DNA of 64,000 bases, from NCBI RefSeq assembly GCF_016907535.1, contig NZ_JAFBCF010000001.1, positions 1,550,001 to 1,614,000 of the forward strand, read 5' to 3'. Below are positions 59,730-64,000 of this stretch, piece after piece. The notes below the pieces were generated by a model, which did not search any database, had not been told where the DNA came from, and worked only from the letters and a program-made list of their open reading frames with translations. Position 1 is the stretch's first letter. Every line of letters starts with the position of its first letter. Source of the DNA: Microlunatus panaciterrae. Its GTDB lineage: Bacteria; Actinomycetota; Actinomycetes; Propionibacteriales; Propionibacteriaceae. Made by a program: the position numbers and the translations under genes.

Positions 59730-60757
59730 CTTCGGATGCAATGGCCGGCGCGACGGTGGCTATCACCGGCGGGACGGGCTCGTTCGGCTCAACGATGGTC
59801 CGCCACCTGTTGACCCGCGGTGTCGACACCGTTCACATCCTGTCCCGGGACGAAGCCAAGCAGGACGACATGCGCAAGCGCTTCTCCGACTCGAGGCTGC
59901 GCTTCTTCCTCGGCGATGTCCGCGACTTCGACAGCGTCGCCGAGTCGTTCATCGGTGCCGACTTCGTCTTCCATGCGGCCGCCCTCAAGCAGGTGCCGTC
60001 GTGTGAGTTCTTCCCGCAACAGGCGGTGAAGACCAACGTGCAGGGCAGCCACAACGTGATCGAGGCCGCTGCGGCAGCCGGTGCCCGTTCGGTGGTGTGC
60101 CTGAGCACCGACAAGGCCGTCTACCCGGTCAATGCGATGGGGATGTCCAAGGCGCTGATGGAGAAGACCGCCCAGGCCTTCGCCCGCAACAACCCGCACT
60201 CGAAGACCACCGTCTCGATCACCCGCTACGGCAACGTGATGTACTCCCGCGGTTCGGTGATCCCGCTGTTCGTGGACCAGATCCAGGCGGGCAAGCCGCT
60301 CACCCTGACCGAGCCGACCATGACCCGGTTCCTGATGTCGCTGCAGGAGTCGGTCGACCTGGTGGAGTACGCCTTCACCCACGCCGAGCCCGGCGACCTG
60401 TTCGTCCGGAAGGCGCCGGCCTCGACGGTGGAGGTGCTGGGCCGCGCTGTGGCGGGTCTGCTCGGTGACGAGGCCCCCGAGGTCCAGGTGATCGGGACGC
60501 GGCACGGCGAGAAGCTGCACGAGACGCTGCTGTCCCGCGAGGAACGGGTCAAGGCGGTGGACCAGGGCGACTATTTCCGGGTCCCGCTCGACGCGCGTTC
60601 GCTCGAGTACGAGCTGTATTACGAGGAGGGCGAGCAGCGTGAGGTCGAGCTGGACGACTACACCTCGGAGAACACCGAGCGGCTCGACGTCGAGGCCACC
60701 CAGAAGCTGCTGCGGACGCTGCCTGAGGTCCGCCGGCTGATCGGAGCCGACCGATGA
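59726..60757 (+). CDS. fnlA: UDP-N-acetylglucosamine 4,6-dehydratase/5-epimerase (FnlA/CapE)
   Basis: 343 residues. The NAD-binding loop is AITGGTGSFGSTMVRHLLTR near residue 10, followed by DVRDFDSVAESFIGADFVFH and AAALKQVPSCEFFPQQAVKT. The catalytic region STDKAVYPVNAMGMSKALME near 127 has M-G-x-S-K in place of the usual Y-x-x-x-K, as described for CapE-type enzymes. SRGSVIPLFVDQIQAGKPLT and TMTRFLMSLQESVDLVEYAF complete the family pattern. It makes the 4-keto-6-deoxy-L-hexosamine nucleotide that FnlB reduces. Coupled to both neighbours by ATGA overlaps. Confidence 0.93.
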   Translation: MTSDAMAGATVAITGGTGSFGSTMVRHLLTRGVDTVHILSRDEAKQDDMRKRFSDSRLRFFLGDVRDFDSVAESFIGADFVFHAAALKQVPSCEFFPQQAVKTNVQGSHNVIEAAAAAGARSVVCLSTDKAVYPVNAMGMSKALMEKTAQAFARNNPHSKTTVSITRYGNVMYSRGSVIPLFVDQIQAGKPLTLTEPTMTRFLMSLQESVDLVEYAFTHAEPGDLFVRKAPASTVEVLGRAVAGLLGDEAPEVQVIGTRHGEKLHETLLSREERVKAVDQGDYFRVPLDARSLEYELYYEEGEQREVELDDYTSENTERLDVEATQKLLRTLPEVRRLIGADR

Positions 60758-61869
60758 AGGTGCTGTTGACCGGCGCCGGAGGCTTTCTCGGCTGGCACAC
60801 CCGGGTACGGCTGCGTGCGCTCACCGAGCACGAGGTCGTCGCCGTGGACCGTGACTCGTGGTCACAGCTGCCGGAGCTCGTCAAGGATGTCGACGCGGTC
60901 ATCCACATCGCCGGGGTCAACCGGGCGACTCCGGAGGAGGTCGAGCAGGGCAACGTGCAGCTCGCCCGGGACGTGGCCGCTGCTGTCCTGGCCGCTGGCG
61001 GCAGCCCGACCGTGGTCTTCGCCAACTCCATCCAGTCGGGCAACGACACCCCGTACGGTGCAGGCAAGAGCGCGGCGTCCGATCTGCTCGCTGCCACCGC
61101 TCGGCAGACCGGTTCCATCTACGTCGACGTCCGCCTGCCCAACCTGTTCGGCGAGCACGGCCGGCCCCAGTACAACTCCTTCGTCGCGACGTTCGTCACT
61201 GCGGTCGTCAACGGCGAGACACCGCAGATCAGCGACCGGCCGGTGGACCTGCTGCACGTGCAGGGTGCCGCCGACGCCCTCATCGGCGCCCTGTCCGAGA
61301 CCGCGTCCACCAGCCTGAGCCCGGCCGGCACGGCCACCACGGTGCAGGGTGTGTTCGACACCCTCCGCACCTTCAACCAGCTCTACGACACCGGCGACAT
61401 CCCGCCGCTGCTCACCGATCTCGACATCGACCTGTTCAACACGCTGCGGGCCGCCCGGTTCCCGGCCCACTACCCGATCGGGCTGACGCCCCGCTCGGAC
61501 AACCGGGGCAGCCTGGTGGAGGTCGTTAGGGCCCACGGCGGACAGGGGCAGACTTTTGTCTCCACCACCAAGCCGGCCATCACCCGCGGTGAGCACTTCC
61601 ACCTGCGCAAGGTCGAGCGATTCGTGGTGCTGAGCGGGCAGGCCCGGATCTCGCTGCGCAAGATGTTCAGCGACGAGGTGGTCAGCTTTGACGTGACCGG
61701 CGACCAGCCGAGCATCGTCGACATGCCGACGATGTGGGTGCACAACATCACCAACACGGGCAGCACCGAGCTGACGACACTGTTCTGGACCCATGAGCTG
61801 TTCAATCCGGCCAGCCCGGACACCTTCGCCGAGCCGGTGCTCGCCCCAGCCGCCGGCGTGAGGTCGTAG
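60754..61869 (+). CDS. fnlB: Bifunctional SDR/cupin reductase (FnlB/CapF)
   Basis: 371 residues. N-terminal extended SDR domain: LLTGAGGFLGWHTRVRLRAL at the start, VIHIAGVNRATPEEVEQGNV, FANSIQSGNDTPYGAGKSAA with the Y-x-x-x-K pair at about 107-111, and VDVRLPNLFGEHGRPQYNSF. The C-terminal cupin from about residue 245 has ITRGEHFHLRKVERFVVLSG, supplying the metal-binding histidines, and PTMWVHNITNTGSTELTTLF. In CapF the cupin epimerises C3 and the SDR reduces C4 using NADPH. FnlA lies just upstream (overlap) and FnlC follows after one inserted gene. Confidence 0.93.
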   Translation: MKVLLTGAGGFLGWHTRVRLRALTEHEVVAVDRDSWSQLPELVKDVDAVIHIAGVNRATPEEVEQGNVQLARDVAAAVLAAGGSPTVVFANSIQSGNDTPYGAGKSAASDLLAATARQTGSIYVDVRLPNLFGEHGRPQYNSFVATFVTAVVNGETPQISDRPVDLLHVQGAADALIGALSETASTSLSPAGTATTVQGVFDTLRTFNQLYDTGDIPPLLTDLDIDLFNTLRAARFPAHYPIGLTPRSDNRGSLVEVVRAHGGQGQTFVSTTKPAITRGEHFHLRKVERFVVLSGQARISLRKMFSDEVVSFDVTGDQPSIVDMPTMWVHNITNTGSTELTTLFWTHELFNPASPDTFAEPVLAPAAGVRS

Positions 61870-61872
61870 CCG

Positions 61873-62484
61873 ATGTCGGTGCTCCTCAGCCCGCTCACCG
61901 ACGCCGACGTGCAGCCGTTGGCCCGGCTGCACCGCAAAGCGTTCCCGGGCTTCTTCCTCAGCACCCTGGGCGAGCCGTTCCTGGTCCAGTTCTACCGCGG
62001 GTTCCTGTCCGACGACGACGCCGTGACGGTGGTCGCGCACGACGGGTCGGGCGCAGTGCAGGGTGCCGTGGTGGGGACCACCCAACCGGCCGGGTTCTTC
62101 GGCCGACTGGTGCGCAACCGTTGGCCGGGTTTCGCCGCCGCCAGCGTCCGGGCCGCCCTGACTAACCCGCGCGCGGTGCCTCGGCTGCTGCGCGCGGTCA
62201 CCTATCGCGGGGACACGCCCGAGGGCGCCGACGGCGCGCTGCTCAGTTCGATCTGTGTCGATCCTGGCGTCCGCGGTACCGGCTTGGGCAGGCGACTGCT
62301 GGCCGCCTGGGTCGCCGAAGTCGCCTCTCGAGGCACGGATAAGGCATTCTTGACCACGGACGCCGTGGGCAACGACGCGGTCAATCGCTTCTACCAGGCG
62401 GCCGGCTGGGTGTTGTCGGACCGCTTCGAGACGCGTGAAGGGCGTCCGATGAACCGCTACACGATCTCGGTGAACGGAAACTGA
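61873..62484 (+). CDS. GNAT-family N-acetyltransferase inserted in the FucNAc operon
   Basis: 203 residues. LLSSICVDPGVRGTGLGRRL near residue 117 is the acetyl-CoA site (R-x-x-G-x-G), and VGNDAVNRFYQAAGWVLSDR near 163 is the C-terminal strand-helix typical of GNAT enzymes. KAFPGFFLSTLGEPFLVQFY near 20 is common in polysaccharide-locus acetyltransferases. It starts three bases after fnlB and overlaps the fnlC start by one base (TGATG), so it is fully embedded in the operon. FucNAc synthesis does not need it; it may acetylate an amino sugar, for example the product of the aminotransferase at 57167. Confidence 0.82.
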   Translation: MSVLLSPLTDADVQPLARLHRKAFPGFFLSTLGEPFLVQFYRGFLSDDDAVTVVAHDGSGAVQGAVVGTTQPAGFFGRLVRNRWPGFAAASVRAALTNPRAVPRLLRAVTYRGDTPEGADGALLSSICVDPGVRGTGLGRRLLAAWVAEVASRGTDKAFLTTDAVGNDAVNRFYQAAGWVLSDRFETREGRPMNRYTISVNGN

Positions 62485-63614
62485 TGCTCAAGGTCATGAC
62501 GATTGTGGGGACGCGCCCCGAGCTCATCCGGCTGTCTCGGGTGATCACGCGTCTCGACGAGACCGTGGACCACGTGCTCGTCCACACCGGCCAGAACTAC
62601 GACTACGCCTTGAACGAGGTCTTCTTCCAGGATCTCGGCATCCGCAAGCCCGATCACCTGCTGGGCGTCGACACCTCTTCGCTCGGCCGGGTGCTGGGCG
62701 AGACCCTGATCCGGGCCGAGGAGGTGCTGACCCAGGAGCGGCCGGATGCGGTCCTGGTCCTCGGCGACACCAACAGCTGCATCGCCGCTGTGATGGCGAA
62801 GCGGATGCGGATCCCGGTGTATCACATGGAGGCTGGCAACCGGTGCTTCGACGAGAACGTCCCGGAGGAGACCAACCGACGGCTGGTGGACCATGTCGCC
62901 GACTTCAACCTGGTCTACACCGAGCACGCCCGCCGCAACCTGCTGGCCGAAGGCCTGCACCCACGGCGGATCCTGCTCACCGGTTCACCGATGCGGGAGG
63001 TGCTGAACGCCTACCAGCAGCAGATCGAGGCCTCCGACGTGCTGGACCGGTTGGGCCTGGTCGAAAACGGTTACTTCCTGGTCAGCGCGCACCGGGAGGA
63101 GAACGTCGACTCCCCCGAACGGCTGCGGATGCTGCTGGAATGTCTGGTGGCTGTCCGGGAGAAGTGGGATCTGCCGGTCTATGTCTCGACGCACCCCCGC
63201 ACCCGTAAGCGCCTCGAGGCGCTGCCCGACTGGAGCGAGCCGGAGGGCATCACCTTTCACGAGCCGTTCGGATTCCACGACTTCAACCGTCTCCAACTCG
63301 GTGCTGCCTGTGTGCTGTCCGACTCGGGCACCATCGCTGAAGAGTCGACGATCCTGGGCTTTCCTGCCATCACCTTGCGCGACTCGATCGAGCGGCCAGA
63401 AGCCCTCGACACGGCGGGCATCATGATGACCGGGCTCGATGCGCACGACGTGACCGAGGCCGTCTCGTTGATCATGGGTTCGGACCGCCCGGTGCGTGGA
63501 GTGAGCAGGCTCACCCCCGTCGACTACCTGATCGACAACACCTCCGACCGGGCCGTGCGGTTCATCCTGTCCACCGCACGCCGGCATCGTGCCTGGTCGG
63601 GCATCAGGGAATGA
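62484..63614 (+). CDS. fnlC: UDP-N-acetylglucosamine 2-epimerase family (FnlC/CapG/WecB-like)
   Basis: 376 residues. MTIVGTRPELIRLSRVITRL, HTGQNYDYALNEVFFQDLGI, LVLGDTNSCIAAVMAKRMRI, YHMEAGNRCFDENVPEETNR, and FLVSAHREENVDSPERLRML carry the catalytic D, E and H residues of the family; LSDSGTIAEESTILGFPAIT binds the UDP part. The R-C-F-D-E-N-V-P-E-E-x-N-R form is that of CapG/FnlC rather than WecB (which has R-S-G-D). It makes UDP-L-FucNAc by epimerising C2. Its stop overlaps the start of the last gene (ATGA). Confidence 0.93.
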   Translation: MLKVMTIVGTRPELIRLSRVITRLDETVDHVLVHTGQNYDYALNEVFFQDLGIRKPDHLLGVDTSSLGRVLGETLIRAEEVLTQERPDAVLVLGDTNSCIAAVMAKRMRIPVYHMEAGNRCFDENVPEETNRRLVDHVADFNLVYTEHARRNLLAEGLHPRRILLTGSPMREVLNAYQQQIEASDVLDRLGLVENGYFLVSAHREENVDSPERLRMLLECLVAVREKWDLPVYVSTHPRTRKRLEALPDWSEPEGITFHEPFGFHDFNRLQLGAACVLSDSGTIAEESTILGFPAITLRDSIERPEALDTAGIMMTGLDAHDVTEAVSLIMGSDRPVRGVSRLTPVDYLIDNTSDRAVRFILSTARRHRAWSGIRE

Positions 63615-64000
63615 GAATGGCTCTAGCCCGCAGCAGCAACCTCTACAAGTCACTGCGGCTCGCACGCAACCGGCTGGTGATCGCGCGACGGCGCCTGTCG
63701 CGTGTCGACCCGACGGCCTATGTGCACCCGTCTTCTCACGTCGCCACAGACCTCCAAGCGGATGAGTACGTCTTCGTCGGTCGCCACTGCAACATTGCGC
63801 CGTTGGTCGAGATCGGTCGTTACACAATGCTGGCCTCGAATGTGGCGATCGTCGGGGATGATCACAACTGGTCAGATCCGGGCGTCCCGATGCAGTTCTC
63901 CGGCCGTCCTGCGCAGCACGCGACCGTGATCGGTCGAGACGTCTGGCTGGGTCATGGGGTCATTGTGATGCGCGGCGTGACCATCGGCGATGGCGCTATA
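63611..64000 (+). CDS. Hexapeptide-repeat acyltransferase (3' end outside window)
   Basis: 130 residues to the window edge without a stop. ATG at 63611 overlaps the fnlC stop (ATGA); ATG at 63617 is an alternative. A basic N-terminus of about 35 residues is followed by hexapeptide turns (VHPSSHVATDLQADEYVFVG, RHCNIAPLVEIGRYTMLASN, ATVIGRDVWLGHGVIVMRGV) and VGDDHNWSDPGVPMQFSG, where the histidine lies where the catalytic His of WcaF/CysE-like O-acetyltransferases sits. It probably O-acetylates the polysaccharide or its precursor. Confidence 0.85.
   Translation, partial: MRMALARSSNLYKSLRLARNRLVIARRRLSRVDPTAYVHPSSHVATDLQADEYVFVGRHCNIAPLVEIGRYTMLASNVAIVGDDHNWSDPGVPMQFSGRPAQHATVIGRDVWLGHGVIVMRGVTIGDGAI

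Overview
The window is high-GC DNA with GTG/TTG starts, strong GGAGG- or GGGGG-type ribosome sites and many ATGA/GTGA stop-start overlaps. It reads as an actinobacterial chromosome, most likely Propionibacteriales; that placement is an inference from protein style and from the short GCCCTTCGACARGCTCAGGG repeats, not from a marker gene. Nearly all of it is one large surface-polysaccharide region with associated secreted proteins. No rRNA, tRNA or CRISPR array was seen.

Layout. 1-6.8 kb: the end of a secreted beta-helix protein, a GT4 glycosyltransferase, two divergent Wzz-like chain-length proteins without a kinase domain, then a coupled operon of Wzz-like protein, Wzy-like polymerase and two GT2-type enzymes. 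6.8-20.1 kb (minus strand): a tightly coupled operon running from a WbpD-like acetyltransferase through a GT4, UDP-glucose dehydrogenase, AMP-ligase, PLP decarboxylase, acyl carrier protein, DegT aminotransferase, two GT4s, a Wzx flippase and a last GT4. The ligase/decarboxylase/carrier-protein trio is the most unusual part: it looks like a carrier-bound amino-acyl (or amine) supply line placed inside a polysaccharide operon. 20.4-22.8 kb: a WbaP-type initiating phosphoglycosyltransferase and a low-molecular-weight tyrosine phosphatase. 22.9-32.9 kb: two large secreted propeller/PKD proteins around a Tat-type glycerophosphodiesterase with a lectin-like tail; the larger one carries almost identical DNA repeats.

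33.3-48 kb: a second assembly line with a Wzx flippase, two glycosyltransferases, a Wzy-like polymerase, a fused Wzz/BY-kinase, a Pro/Lys/Ala/Thr-rich membrane protein, another secreted beta-helix protein, a UDP-N-acetylhexosamine dehydrogenase, two GT4s, and a cytidylyltransferase / CDP-alcohol transferase pair followed by a degenerate cytidylyltransferase. 48-54.9 kb is a mixed stretch: an IS30-family element inserted in a roughly 50-bp repeat array, a P-loop kinase, a histidine-phosphatase-like protein lacking its catalytic motif, an acetyltransferase, an ABC-2 permease remnant, a second tyrosine phosphatase and a membrane-anchored BNR-repeat protein. 54.9-64 kb: a third block with another Wzz/BY-kinase, a small PglC-type phosphoglycosyltransferase and a DegT aminotransferase, divergent from a WbuB-like GT4, FnlA, FnlB, a GNAT, FnlC and a hexapeptide acyltransferase cut by the window end. 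FnlA/B/C make UDP-N-acetyl-L-fucosamine.

Taken together the genes can start (two phosphoglycosyltransferases), elongate (about a dozen glycosyltransferases), flip (two Wzx), polymerise (two Wzy-like) and length-control (two BY-kinases, two Wzz-like, two phosphatases) at least two heteropolysaccharides containing uronic acid and amino sugars. Convergent gene ends are marked by strong stem-loops and REP-like repeat clusters.
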